Shown piece after piece: positions 17,345 to 25,819 of a stretch of DNA of 64,000 bases (position 1 is its first letter; each line of letters starts with the position of its first letter). The stretch is from assembly GCF_900116105.1 (NCBI RefSeq), contig NZ_FPAC01000001.1:1230862-1294861 (forward strand). Reading direction: 5' to 3'. The notes under the pieces were generated by a model. The model had not been told where the DNA came from, searched no databases, and saw nothing but the letters and a program-made list of their open reading frames with translations. The DNA comes from Paenibacillus sp. 453mf. Lineage in GTDB: Bacteria > Bacillota > Bacilli > Paenibacillales > Paenibacillaceae. Both the position numbers and the translations under genes were made by a program.

Positions 17345-18102
17345 GGGCGGTCTCCACCGAGCAGTGCCAGCATATCCATAATCTTTTGAAAAAAAGCCTG
17401 GCGGTTGTCTCCTCTGTAAATTTCGTTATACAGCTTCCCATCCTTAATAAAAATGACACGCTCACAGTAGCTTGCAGCATATGCATCATGCGTCACCATG
17501 AGAATTGTAGACTGCTCCTGTTCATGCAGCAGCTTCAATAGATTCATCACGTCTCTGCCTGATTTGGAATCCAGATTTCCGGTGGGTTCATCAGCCAGAA
17601 CGACGGCAGGCTCATGAATAATCGCTCTTCCGATGGCAGTCTTCTGCTTCTGACCTCCTGAAATTTCATGAATCATTCGATTTCGTATGGACTCGATGCC
17701 AAGTCTAGACATCACATGGTTAAGTCTTCTGTGCATTTCGTCCTGCGGCACATTGTCAAAAGTCAATGGAAGCAATATATTCTCTTCTACGGTTAATGAC
17801 TCTATGAGGTTAAAGTCCTGAAATACGAAGCCGAGTCTGCGTCTGCGAAACAGCGCCATTTCCTCGGCTGTCATTTGATATGCATTGTGACCGCTGATCC
17901 GAATTTCTCCGGAAGAGGGAGGATCGATCGTCGCTATGGCATTCAGCAGCGTCGTTTTGCCACTGCCCGATGGTCCCATAATGCCAACGAACTCCTCATC
18001 TCTTACTTGAAACCGAACATTGTCCAGTGCTTTATTCTGTGAGTATCCGTCATATATTTTGGACACGTTCTGTACTTCCAGCAGCGGCACGGTCACGGTC
18101 AC
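17341..18102 (-). CDS. BceA-like ABC transporter ATP-binding protein
   Basis: A single ABC ATPase of the MacB/LolD-BceA group. Walker A is GPSGSGKT (about residues 40-47), the Q-loop is FVFQDFNL, the signature is EISGGQKQKTAIGRA, Walker B is VVLADEPTGNLDS, and the H-loop is VTHD. It powers the permease encoded directly downstream. A long 3' extension (about residues 222-253) fits BceA proteins. The promoter region upstream carries a BceR-type operator, so transcription probably rises when the cognate peptide is sensed. Confidence 0.93.
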   Translation of the reverse strand: MTVTVPLLEVQNVSKIYDGYSQNKALDNVRFQVRDEEFVGIMGPSGSGKTTLLNAIATIDPPSSGEIRISGHNAYQMTAEEMALFRRRRLGFVFQDFNLIESLTVEENILLPLTFDNVPQDEMHRRLNHVMSRLGIESIRNRMIHEISGGQKQKTAIGRAIIHEPAVVLADEPTGNLDSKSGRDVMNLLKLLHEQEQSTILMVTHDAYAASYCERVIFIKDGKLYNEIYRGDNRQAFFQKIMDMLALLGGDRP

Positions 18103-18128
18103 CTCTCTTTCTCTATGTCATTGTCCTC

Positions 18129-18193
18129 ATTATAATGAACCGCCCCAGGAGATGGCTAGTATGCTGGCTTACAGTTAGCTTACAGATTTGTAA
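18129..18193 (-). promoter_or_regulatory. BceR-type operator and -10 of the bceAB-like genes
   Basis: TTACA-GATT-TGTAA at 18180-18193 matches the known BceR-like binding motif TNACA-N4-TGTAA exactly. On the minus strand a consensus -10 TATAAT follows at 18134-18129, without a good -35. This fits an activator-dependent promoter driven by the response regulator encoded at 19.2-19.9 kb. Confidence 0.8.
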
Positions 18194-18222
18194 GACAATC
18201 AAATACAGAAGCGGTGTTACAG

Positions 18223-19206
18223 CTAAAATATCAATTGAATCGTTGTTCCAAGGTGCTGTTCGGAGCTTAATGTGACGGAATGGCCAAGTCTGTCCGCCAC
18301 TTCTTTGACCAGAAAGAGCCCCATTCCAGTTGATTCCTGAACGGTTCTTCCATTCTCCCCTGTAAAGAAAGGATCGAACACACGGGCAATGTCCTCCTTC
18401 GGAATCCCGATTCCCTCGTCTTCCACGGACAGGATGATCCGTTCATCCTGCTTATATCCGCGGAATTGGATCTTCTTGTTCGTTCCCCTTGAATACTTCA
18501 CGGCATTGGTCAGCAGCTGAGTAATGATAAACTTCAGCCATTTTTCATCCGAGATTACTTGAAGCTGCGGGTCTATCTCCACATAAGGAAAGACATGATT
18601 ACGAATAAATAAACGTTTTTGCTCTGAAGTAACGGCTCTGACCAAAGTATTTAGTGACACGGATTCAATGTATAAATCATGCTCGAATGAATCGAGTCTT
18701 GCTGCATACAGCACCATATCAAGACCCTTGCGCATCCGGTCAAGCTCATCTCCCATCGACGCGGACTCTTCATCGTCACGTCCTTGATTCATCAGGTGCA
18801 GCACGGACAGCGGGGTCTTCATCTGATGCACCCATTGATGAATAAAATGAATATGCTGATCGAGCTGTTCCTTAATACCATGGAGACGAGTTTGGTACAC
18901 ACGATTATGGCTTAGCGTAAGCTGCTGTAAACTCTCGGGTAAGGGAGCGTGCTCTGAAGTATAGGTGATCTCTTCAACAGAGGCTACGGGCTCTGATAGC
19001 CGCACATAAAACCGGCGGTGTGTTAAGTATCGGTATGTCAGATAAGAAGCAAACAGCGCACCGCTGAGCAGGACTGCATACAGAGCGATGGACCAGTTCT
19101 TGAAACCGCCAAGCCAATATACAAAAGTGATGACAGCCAGTTGAATGAAATAAATAAAGACAAGAGGCGTTTGTTCCCGCAAAAACAGTTTAAAACCCTG
19201 CTTCAT
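18223..19206 (-). CDS. BceS-like intramembrane-sensing histidine kinase
   Basis: 327 residues: two N-terminal transmembrane helices (about 13-35 and 38-60) with almost no extracellular loop, then a DHp domain with the phospho-acceptor His in HFIHQWVHQMKTPLSVLHLM, and an HATPase domain with N box, DEGIGIPKEDIARVFDPFF and GMGLFLVK. The lack of a sensor loop is characteristic of BceS kinases, which take their signal from the BceAB transporter. ATG 19206 overlaps the regulator gene by four bases. Confidence 0.93.
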   Translation of the reverse strand: MKQGFKLFLREQTPLVFIYFIQLAVITFVYWLGGFKNWSIALYAVLLSGALFASYLTYRYLTHRRFYVRLSEPVASVEEITYTSEHAPLPESLQQLTLSHNRVYQTRLHGIKEQLDQHIHFIHQWVHQMKTPLSVLHLMNQGRDDEESASMGDELDRMRKGLDMVLYAARLDSFEHDLYIESVSLNTLVRAVTSEQKRLFIRNHVFPYVEIDPQLQVISDEKWLKFIITQLLTNAVKYSRGTNKKIQFRGYKQDERIILSVEDEGIGIPKEDIARVFDPFFTGENGRTVQESTGMGLFLVKEVADRLGHSVTLSSEQHLGTTIQLIF

Positions 19207-19910
19207 GCCTTAGATTCCACATGAAGCTCGGGATGAAGGCGATAGCCGATTCCACGTATCGTCTCAAGTACACCCGGCAAACCAAGTCCGGCAAGCTTCT
19301 TGCGAACACGTGTTATGTATACATTCAGTGTGTTGTCATCTACATAGGAATGCTCATCCCAGATCTTCTCAAGAAGCCGGTCGCGGCTGACAACCTGTCC
19401 TGGTTTGTTCATGAATTCATCCATCATTTTGGCTTCGGTATGACTGATTTCGAGCTTCTGGTCCATATAAAATAACGCAAGTCGTTCCATATCAAGCGTA
19501 AGACCGGCAAGTGTAACTGTCCGGTCACTAGAAGGAGCAGCGTACGAGCCAAAGGCTCTTCTTAGATGACTGTTCAGCTTGGCAATGACGATATCATAAT
19601 CAAAGGGCTTGGTAAGATAATCGTCGGCTCCATTCTCGAGGGCCATCACTTGATCCATCTTGCTATCCCTTGCGGAGATGAACACGATGGGACAGGTTGA
19701 AATACCGCGGATTTGCCGGCACCAGTAATAACCGTCATAGCTCGGAAGATTGACGTCCAGCAGCACCAGATGGGGCTGGCAGGTTTCGAACTCTCGAAGT
19801 ACGAAATCAAACTCCTGAACAGCATAGGTTTCAAATCCGAATTTATGTAAGTGTTCAACAAGCAGTGATACAAGAGATCTGTCATCCTCAACAATCATAA
19901 TTTTAAACAT
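19203..19910 (-). CDS. BceR-like OmpR-family response regulator
   Basis: A receiver domain (about 1-115) with acidic pair EDD, phospho-acceptor Asp in VLLDVNLP and Lys in TKPF, followed by an OmpR/PhoB winged helix (about 135-230; VSRDRLLEKIWDEHSYVDDNTLNVYITRVRKKL). With the overlapping kinase it forms a two-component system that should activate the bceAB-like genes through the TTACA-N4-TGTAA site found downstream. It is the first gene of the kinase operon, divergent from the Zur-box gene. Confidence 0.93.
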   Translation of the reverse strand: MFKIMIVEDDRSLVSLLVEHLHKFGFETYAVQEFDFVLREFETCQPHLVLLDVNLPSYDGYYWCRQIRGISTCPIVFISARDSKMDQVMALENGADDYLTKPFDYDIVIAKLNSHLRRAFGSYAAPSSDRTVTLAGLTLDMERLALFYMDQKLEISHTEAKMMDEFMNKPGQVVSRDRLLEKIWDEHSYVDDNTLNVYITRVRKKLAGLGLPGVLETIRGIGYRLHPELHVESKA

Positions 19911-20028
19911 TTATATTCTCCTTCGTGGATTATGTCTATGATTGTACCAAATTTATAGGTTTGATAAAAAGAAGCAGTGAATGAGAGTTGACAAGTGAGA
20001 GAAAGAGAGGTATATTCGCTTTTATTAA

Positions 20029-20043
20029 TCGTAATAATTACTA
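20029..20043. promoter_or_regulatory. Zur box upstream of the COG0523 gene
   Basis: TCGTAATAATTACTA differs from the Bacillus Zur consensus TCGTAAT-N-ATTACGA at one position. It lies 27 bases before the start codon, where bound Zur would block transcription or early elongation when zinc is sufficient. Confidence 0.8.
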
Positions 20044-20069
20044 TTAGTACATATTAGGGGGAACTAACC

Positions 20070-21257
20070 ATGAAAGAACAAATACCAGTCACTGTACTTA
20101 GCGGATATTTAGGGTCAGGGAAAACGACCATGCTCAATTATGTATTGAACAATCGTGAGGGCCTGAAGGTCGCCGTCATCGTCAATGATATGAGTGAGAT
20201 CAACATCGATGCGGCGTTGGTCAAAGGAGGTGCGAATCTGTCTCGGACTGAAGAGCAGCTTGTAGAATTATCTAATGGCTGCATATGCTGTACATTGCGT
20301 GAGGACTTGATGTATGAGATCAAACGGTTGTCGGAAGAGAAGCGATTTGATTATATATTAATCGAGTCGACGGGAATCTCGGAGCCTATGCCCGTTGCGC
20401 AGACCTTCTATTATGCAGACGAGGCTTCAGGCATTGATCTTACCCATTTGGCACGACTGGATTGTATGGTCACCGTGGTTGACGCCAATCGGTTCTGGCA
20501 TGACTTCTCTTCCGGAGAAAGCCTGCTTGACCGTAATCAGGGAAGTGGAGAAGAGGATACACGAGATGTCGTGGATTTGCTTATCGACCAGATCGAGATG
20601 TGCAATGTGCTTGTTTTAAACAAGTGTGATCTTGTAAAGGAGGAAGAGCTCATTCGAATGGAGAGCATTCTTCGCAAGCTGCAACCGGAGGCACATTTTA
20701 TTCGGACTGTTCAGGGACAGATCGATCCGAAGGAAATTTTAAATACAGGACGGTTTGATTTTGAGAAGGCGAGTCTGTCTCCAGGGTGGATCAAAGAGCT
20801 GCAGAAGGAGACGCATACACCTGAAACAGATGAATACGGCATAAGTTCTTTTGTCTACCGACGCAGAAGGCCCTTTCACCCCGAGCGTCTTGCAGAATTT
20901 ATGGGATCTTGGCCAGAGGAAGTTGTTCGGGCAAAAGGACTTGCCTGGATTGCTGTACAGGAGGATATGGCGGCCAGCATTAGCCAAGCAGGACCTTCCA
21001 TACAGTTTGGACCAGCCGGATACTGGGTGGCTGCATTGCCAGAGAAGGATCGGGATGTGCTGTTAGCTGAGGAACCCGAGATTCGGAGCAAATGGGATGA
21101 CGACTTCGGTGATCGGATGAATGAAATCGTAATGATTGGAATTGATATGAATCAGGAAATGCTTGAGGCTGAATTGGACGATTGCCTGCTTACGGACGCG
21201 GAGATGAAGATTGACTGGTCCCAGATTCCAAATCCTTTGCCGTGGATTCAAGCGTAA
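20070..21257 (+). CDS. Zur-regulated COG0523 GTPase metallochaperone (YciC/ZagA-like)
   Basis: A G3E-family GTPase: Walker A GYLGSGKT (residues 12-19), the metal-binding CxCC motif CICC (71-74), Walker B region ILIESTGISEP, and NKCD. The C-terminal CobW domain includes SSFVYRRRRPFHPERL. Family members bind Zn and use GTP hydrolysis to load metal into client proteins during zinc starvation. The upstream Zur box supports this. ATG 20070 follows AGGGGGAACTAACC. The C-terminal histidine-rich stretch found in some members is absent here. Confidence 0.92.
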   Translation: MKEQIPVTVLSGYLGSGKTTMLNYVLNNREGLKVAVIVNDMSEINIDAALVKGGANLSRTEEQLVELSNGCICCTLREDLMYEIKRLSEEKRFDYILIESTGISEPMPVAQTFYYADEASGIDLTHLARLDCMVTVVDANRFWHDFSSGESLLDRNQGSGEEDTRDVVDLLIDQIEMCNVLVLNKCDLVKEEELIRMESILRKLQPEAHFIRTVQGQIDPKEILNTGRFDFEKASLSPGWIKELQKETHTPETDEYGISSFVYRRRRPFHPERLAEFMGSWPEEVVRAKGLAWIAVQEDMAASISQAGPSIQFGPAGYWVAALPEKDRDVLLAEEPEIRSKWDDDFGDRMNEIVMIGIDMNQEMLEAELDDCLLTDAEMKIDWSQIPNPLPWIQA

Positions 21258-21353
21258 AAGACTAGCAGAAGGGATTATATAAGAGCTGGATTTAGCTCAA
21301 GTGCTGCTATATAGTAATAAATAAATATAAATAAGAAGAGTGGTGGCTTCATC

Positions 21354-21818
21354 ATGCTGGAAGCGGAGAAAGAGCTGCTCATCAGTCAGCAATCCCCCAA
21401 GCTGTGGACAAGACGGAGAAGAGAGCTGGCTGCCTGGATCGAACGTCCTAAACCAACAACCGCAAGCAAAGCGCTGTCTGATTTCAATGGTGTATCCGTA
21501 GATGCTCCGATATATCCTGCTCTGATTGCACTGCAAGAAGCTTCCATTCAAACCGAATTTTCATGTGCAGGAGTCAGTATACTGGATGAAGCGGATGATC
21601 ACTCCTTGTATGCCTATGTCACGATGCTGGATGGACCTGCAACCGAATATTTTGTTCGATATGCGATGGAGCGAATGGGGCACCGGCTTCTCGTTACGTA
21701 TGAACAAGACAGGGGAAGGTACGATGTCTCCTCCTTTTATATCGCTCACAATCGGTCATTTTGTTATCTGCTTGCTGCGGTCGCGCGTGATTTTAATCAA
21801 ACTTCTTTCTATGAATAA
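21354..21818 (+). CDS. Conserved hypothetical protein with FSCAG motif
   Basis: 154 residues, no signal peptide or membrane helix. The N-terminus is basic and helical (ELLISQQSPKLWTRRRRELAAWIERP). The core ALQEASIQTEFSCAGVSILDEADD..LYAYVTM resembles small proteins carrying an I-x-T-x-FSC-x-G motif, but I do not recognise the family. The start ATG 21354 follows AAGAGTGGTGG. It lies 96 bases after the Zur-box gene in the same direction with no terminator between, so it may belong to the zinc-starvation transcript. The single conserved Cys could be a metal ligand; this is inference only. Confidence 0.6.
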   Translation: MLEAEKELLISQQSPKLWTRRRRELAAWIERPKPTTASKALSDFNGVSVDAPIYPALIALQEASIQTEFSCAGVSILDEADDHSLYAYVTMLDGPATEYFVRYAMERMGHRLLVTYEQDRGRYDVSSFYIAHNRSFCYLLAAVARDFNQTSFYE

Positions 21819-21842
21819 CGTTTATAGCTAAGAGGTGAGCTG

Positions 21843-22481
21843 ATGACGATGAAACGTAGTAAATGGATTGTACTGCTGATGAGCAGTATTCTGTTGTCAG
21901 GGGGCTGTACTCCATATTCCAATGCGGTTACGCTTGAATATTCTGATTCGGGTGATTATTCCCAAACCTTTGACGACTTGAGACTGGGAACTGCGCGATT
22001 CTATGAGCTGACGATCCCGGAAGAGCTTAAGGATCAAGTGCTGAGAATCAGCCTGTGGACAGATGTTTATCTGGATGGGAAGCTGCAGGACCAAATACTG
22101 GGGCTTGCTTCTGGGTTTGACTCCAGTATGTCAACGGGAACCAAATGGGGATTTCTGCTTATGGATAAGGATCAGCAGCACAAATATGGCAAGATGTACG
22201 CTGGAAGCGGCAGTACCGGTCTTACAGAATTACCCTCCATCCTGATCAATAAAGACGATCCTTTTGCAACGGCATGGGATGATGCTTTCTCGGAAGAGGA
22301 GCGCATTGAACTACAGGTGGGTGAAGCTCAAATATTGGGTGTCCTGCGCATGAACACCAAGAACAGGATAAACAGCTTTAGCCCTAATGATGAGACAGCT
22401 CTGCAGGCAGAGATTGCATTCAATGATACAGTATATGTAATGTATGCTATGCTGGAACAGATGGATGAAGGAGAGTATTGA
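21843..22481 (+). CDS. Hypothetical lipoprotein
   Basis: A lipoprotein signal peptide with lipobox LSGGC (Cys about residue 22) followed by a soluble domain of about 190 residues without recognised motifs (TLEYSDSGDYSQTFDDLRLGTARFYELTIP..). It is translated 24 bases after the previous gene, with GAGGTG upstream of ATG 21843 (ATG 21849 is also possible). As the last gene of the Zur-box unit it may act outside the membrane in metal stress, but nothing in the sequence proves this. Confidence 0.65.
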   Translation: MTMKRSKWIVLLMSSILLSGGCTPYSNAVTLEYSDSGDYSQTFDDLRLGTARFYELTIPEELKDQVLRISLWTDVYLDGKLQDQILGLASGFDSSMSTGTKWGFLLMDKDQQHKYGKMYAGSGSTGLTELPSILINKDDPFATAWDDAFSEEERIELQVGEAQILGVLRMNTKNRINSFSPNDETALQAEIAFNDTVYVMYAMLEQMDEGEY

Positions 22482-22490
22482 ACCTTAATA

Positions 22491-22541
22491 AGAGCCGGTG
22501 TTAATTGGTCGTAGCTCAAATGACCAAGTAACACCGGCTCT
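22491..22541. terminator. Bidirectional hairpin between convergent genes
   Basis: Outer stem AGAGCCGGTGTTA / TAACACCGGCTCT enclosing a smaller TTGGTC / GACCAA stem. It separates the lipoprotein gene from the convergent P450 gene. Confidence 0.7.
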
Positions 22542-22578
22542 ACTGCTGTGTCGTGATTTTAACACACTATTTCATCTT

Positions 22579-23823
22579 CTATATCTTCACATACAAGGAA
22601 TCAAGTCCTCTGAGCAGCAAATTATCCCGCCATACAGGAGATGTTCCACCCATCTTCATATGAGGAAAACGCCGAGTGAGCACTTCGAAAGAAATAGCAG
22701 CTTCCATTCTCGCAAGCGGTGCACCCAAGCAGAAGTGCGCACCGCTTGCAAAAGACAGATGCCGATTCTTGCTGCGTGTAATATCAAATACATCCGGGTC
22801 ATGGAAATAATCTTCATCCCGGTTGGCAGCTCCCAGGTTAACGAGAATCTCAGCCTTTTGCGGGATCATCTTACCTTCATATTCTACATCGACAGAAGCC
22901 ACCCGATTGGTGAATTGCACAGGTGACTCATATCTTAGCACTTCTTCAACCGCAGATGCAGTGAGCTCCGGATTAGCAGCGAGCATTTCATAGGAGTCGG
23001 GATGCTCCAGCAGCGTCTTCGTACCATTCCCAATCAGGTTCACGGTCGTCTCATGTCCTGCAACCAATAGCAGGATACAATTGTTGATTAGTTCTTCGTC
23101 ACTGAGTCTGTGTTCTTCCTGCTGCACATGAATTAGTTGGCTGATGATGTCATCTTGAGGCGACTTTCTTCGGTCCTGTACAAATTGTTTGAAATAGTCT
23201 CTGATTTCTGCTGAAGAGCGGTCTGCCTCTTCGAAGAAATTATCATCCATTAGGGAAACATCAAGCAGCTTGGCGAGCGTGTTCGACCATTTCTTGAAGA
23301 AGTCCCGGTCTTCTTCCGGCACACCCAGCATATCCGCGATAACGACGACAGGGAGCGGGAAGGCAAAAGTTTGCATGAAGTTGGAGTCCGGATTCATCTC
23401 CAATTGATCGGCCAAGGATTCCGCAATGGAATAGATCTTCGGCTTGCTCTGCTCGAGCGTCTTTGGTGTGAACGCATACGCAACATGACTGCGAAGCCGG
23501 GTATGTTCCGGCGGATCTCGGAATAGCATCCAGTCCTGCACAAGGGACTGGATATTCTGATAGCGGGGAGGAGGTAATTCCTCTCTTTCCTGCTCTGTCA
23601 GGAGACGCTCTCTTTCACGTATCATACTGGGACTCTTGAGTATGGACTGCACATGTTCATATTTGGAAACGATCCACATCGACCGATCCTCCAAATAGAT
23701 GACGGGATGCTCGCTTCGCAAGCGCTGGTAGAATGGATACGGATTGCTATGTAGTTCCGGATGGAAACCGCTGAAGAAATGAGCAATTTCCTGAGCCGTA
23801 AGCCGTGATTCAAAATGATGCAT
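22579..23823 (-). CDS. Cytochrome P450
   Basis: 414 residues with all P450 landmarks: I-helix AGHETT (about 238-243), the ExxR of helix K, and the heme-binding loop FASGAHFCLGAPLAR with the Cys thiolate ligand. It resembles soluble class I bacterial P450s of the CYP107/YjiB kind. The N-terminus has no membrane anchor. No ferredoxin or reductase gene is nearby, so electron partners are encoded elsewhere. The substrate cannot be predicted. ATG 23823 gives MHHFESRLTAQE. It stands 47 bases downstream of a DedA gene in the same direction. Confidence 0.93.
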   Translation of the reverse strand: MHHFESRLTAQEIAHFFSGFHPELHSNPYPFYQRLRSEHPVIYLEDRSMWIVSKYEHVQSILKSPSMIRERERLLTEQEREELPPPRYQNIQSLVQDWMLFRDPPEHTRLRSHVAYAFTPKTLEQSKPKIYSIAESLADQLEMNPDSNFMQTFAFPLPVVVIADMLGVPEEDRDFFKKWSNTLAKLLDVSLMDDNFFEEADRSSAEIRDYFKQFVQDRRKSPQDDIISQLIHVQQEEHRLSDEELINNCILLLVAGHETTVNLIGNGTKTLLEHPDSYEMLAANPELTASAVEEVLRYESPVQFTNRVASVDVEYEGKMIPQKAEILVNLGAANRDEDYFHDPDVFDITRSKNRHLSFASGAHFCLGAPLARMEAAISFEVLTRRFPHMKMGGTSPVWRDNLLLRGLDSLYVKI

Positions 23824-23870
23824 GGTTAAGAGCCTCCATTCGTATAATTAGGTTCATAAACCTTACCCGT

Positions 23871-24500
23871 TCAAATCTTCATCGACTTATCCTTATTTTC
23901 GGAACTTTGCTTGCTGCGGAAATAACGGTACATCACATAAAGGGCAAATAGAGTGATCAATACGATCAGGATCAGCATGCCGTACTGGTTAATAAGAGTG
24001 CCGATTTCAAGAATATGATCTCCAAGCGTTCGGCCAATCAGAAAATAAACTAGAGTCCATAGAAATGCAGAAGGATAGGCAAAGGCTGCAAAGCGGCGAT
24101 AAGGCATTGAGTTCATGCCCACGACATACATGGTAACATGCCTCAATATAGGCAGACAAAGACTTAGGCTGATCGCGAATCCGCCGTATTTAGCAATCCA
24201 TCTTTCAGAAATCAAGAAGAAACGCTCTGTTTTCTCCGTTCTTCTTAAGCTTCGGAAGATGCTGGTTTGAGTTAAGTACCGTCCGACAACATAACCTACA
24301 CTCATGGCTGAACAGATTCCTAGGGCAGTCGCCAAAAAAGCAGGCATCTCGATCAGAACTCCTGAAGCTCCGAGCATACCTGCTGTCATGACGACGACTT
24401 CATTGGGAATGGGTAGACCAATCAGGCCAAGGCATAATACGAGGAATAAAGCAAAATATCCAATACTTCCTATAAGGTCTAATAAAATTTCATAGCCCAT
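23871..24500 (-). CDS. Second DedA-family membrane protein
   Basis: 209 residues with DedA features: GLIGLPIPNEVVVMTAGMLG (about 25-44), VGYVVGRYL, and the arginine-containing loop LCLPILRHVTMYVVGMNSMPYRRF (about 110-133), then a basic C-terminus. It differs clearly from the copy at 14.7 kb (PIPNE instead of PIPSE; more like the YngC/YbfM group). Likely an undecaprenyl-phosphate or phospholipid scramblase, or a proton-dependent transporter. The 41-base inverted repeat at 24542-24582 lies just upstream of its start and probably controls it. Confidence 0.87.
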   Translation of the reverse strand: MGYEILLDLIGSIGYFALFLVLCLGLIGLPIPNEVVVMTAGMLGASGVLIEMPAFLATALGICSAMSVGYVVGRYLTQTSIFRSLRRTEKTERFFLISERWIAKYGGFAISLSLCLPILRHVTMYVVGMNSMPYRRFAAFAYPSAFLWTLVYFLIGRTLGDHILEIGTLINQYGMLILIVLITLFALYVMYRYFRSKQSSENKDKSMKI

Positions 24501-24541
24501 TTGATTTAAACATCCTATCTTGATCCAAATTATAAATCTAG

Positions 24542-24582
24542 TGAATCAAATTCATAACGATTTGTATTATGAAATTGATTCA
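24542..24582. repeat. Inverted repeat, copy A of a shared GAATCAATTTCAT motif
   Basis: Arms TGAATCAAATTCATAA and TTATGAAATTGATTCA (15 of 16 complementary) with a 9-base spacer. It lies 42 bases before the DedA start. Related elements occur at 25744-25786 and 58670-58698, each in front of a gene, so a common regulator is likely. Confidence 0.7.
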
Positions 24583-24594
24583 GTTGAATCCGTA

Positions 24595-25176
24595 TTATAT
24601 TATACGGGCTTTGATGATCTCCATTCCGCTTGAATTAAGAGATCCGGGCTGCTTCGTATATGCAGCGAGGCTTCCCCGGAACAATTCCTGCAACATGTCC
24701 GCTCTTTCAAAATCTGAAGGCTTAACAAAGTGAGGGGGTTTCCGAACAGGAGAGACCCCGGCCTGACTGAGCACATAGGATACGAATTGAGAGCAAAAAT
24801 ATGCATTTTCTCTGTGCAGCTCAATCTGCAGCATAACTCCAATTAATCCCAATAGATGGTATTTGTAAGTATGCTGCTTGTTCATCATTTCCTTAACCAG
24901 ATGGTGCATGGAATCATATTGTTCAGCTGTGACTTTCAGTCTGTATACCGCACACTCAGACGAGTGAAAGAAAGGCGAGCGATAATCCTCGCGGACCAGT
25001 CCTGCGTTGAACGGATTCGCTGCGTTCTTGCGGCCGAAGCTGTATACCTCATTCAGTTCAGCATCAAAAGCGATGGACGCATGGTTAAGCGGAGCTTTCG
25101 TATAATATTTAATCATTTTAGAAAAATACGTACCTGAAGAAGTCAGAACGATATAAATGTAACTATTCGCTGACAT
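24595..25176 (-). CDS. Permuted papain-like (YiiX/NlpC-superfamily) protein
   Basis: 193 residues. His comes first (PLNHASIAFD, about residue 31) and Cys later (YFCSQFVSYVL, about residue 127), the order seen in circularly permuted NlpC/P60 enzymes such as YiiX/YebB. These act as amidases, peptidases or acyltransferases on lipids or peptides. No signal peptide is present. ATG 25176 is chosen because GGAGGGGAA lies 7 bases upstream; a start 7 codons earlier would overlap the ribosome site. It ends in the small gap before the DedA gene on the same strand, and copy A of the shared palindrome lies between them. Confidence 0.75.
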   Translation of the reverse strand: MSANSYIYIVLTSSGTYFSKMIKYYTKAPLNHASIAFDAELNEVYSFGRKNAANPFNAGLVREDYRSPFFHSSECAVYRLKVTAEQYDSMHHLVKEMMNKQHTYKYHLLGLIGVMLQIELHRENAYFCSQFVSYVLSQAGVSPVRKPPHFVKPSDFERADMLQELFRGSLAAYTKQPGSLNSSGMEIIKARII

Positions 25177-25459
25177 GTTACTTTTCCCCTCCAACAAATC
25201 GATAAACCCATTCTAGCTTGTTAGCAAGCATATAAAAACGTACTGGGGTATTGTTTTGTATCTTGACTATAGTCTATATGAATCCTAGTCCTAAGACTAG
25301 GATTATTACAATATTGTTTTATTAGCATTAACTTCAAGATGTGTGCGAATATGGAGATTACCACCATGTTATGAAGTACATGGAATGTATCTCTATATAT
25401 ACGGTTCTGGATGTGATCCTATGCGTTAGAACTGGGGATATTCAAAGAGGAGGAGTTAA
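25177..25459. other. Intergenic region with two perfect palindromes
   Basis: GACTATAGTC (25265-25274) is followed by a 10-bp stem AATCCTAGTC / GACTAGGATT with a 4-base loop (25281-25304). There is no T run, so these look like operator or RNA-processing elements rather than a terminator. No other feature is visible. Confidence 0.35.
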
Positions 25460-25540
25460 ATGGTGCTGCCTGGCTGCAATGGAATGCGAATCCGACCTCA
25501 GGCTCTTTTACTAGAAGCATGGTGTATGAAAATAGAATAA
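25460..25540 (+). CDS. Possible 26-residue peptide gene
   Basis: ATG 25460 follows AGAGGAGGAG and opens MVLPGCNGMRIRPQALLLEA plus WCMKIE. A strong terminator starts 17 bases after the stop, and a clear gap separates it from both neighbours. The compact unit could equally be a small RNA with a fortuitous frame. No family recognised. Confidence 0.35.
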   Translation: MVLPGCNGMRIRPQALLLEAWCMKIE

Positions 25541-25556
25541 TTACGATATTACAGCG

Positions 25557-25590
25557 AAAAAACCGTCTTTCAAAATAAGACGGTTTTTTT
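25557..25590 (+). terminator. Terminator of the small transcript
   Basis: Stem AAAAAACCGTCTT / AAGACGGTTTTTT with a 7-base loop and a long T tail. Bases 25591-25743 are AT-rich with no recognised feature. Confidence 0.85.
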
Positions 25591-25743
25591 GTTTTTGTAA
25601 GATCAATGATAAAGGATGCAGGGAAGCTGGCAACAAACTACATAATGTTACATAATCCTCTGGATTAAGATTGTTAAATTAATCTTTATTTTACATATTG
25701 TACGATATTTTTTGTTAATCGAATGATAGAATAAATTGCTAGA

Positions 25744-25786
25744 TGAATCAATCTCATAGAGTTATAGGTATTATGAAATTGATTCT
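25744..25786. repeat. Inverted repeat, copy B of the shared motif
   Basis: Arms TGAATCAATCTCATAG and TTATGAAATTGATTCT with an 11-base spacer, 34 bases before the start of the secreted modular protein. The right arm is identical to that of copy A over 15 bases. Confidence 0.7.
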
Positions 25787-25819
25787 GGCACCAAATATTT
25801 ACTAATTAGGAGGAGAAGG

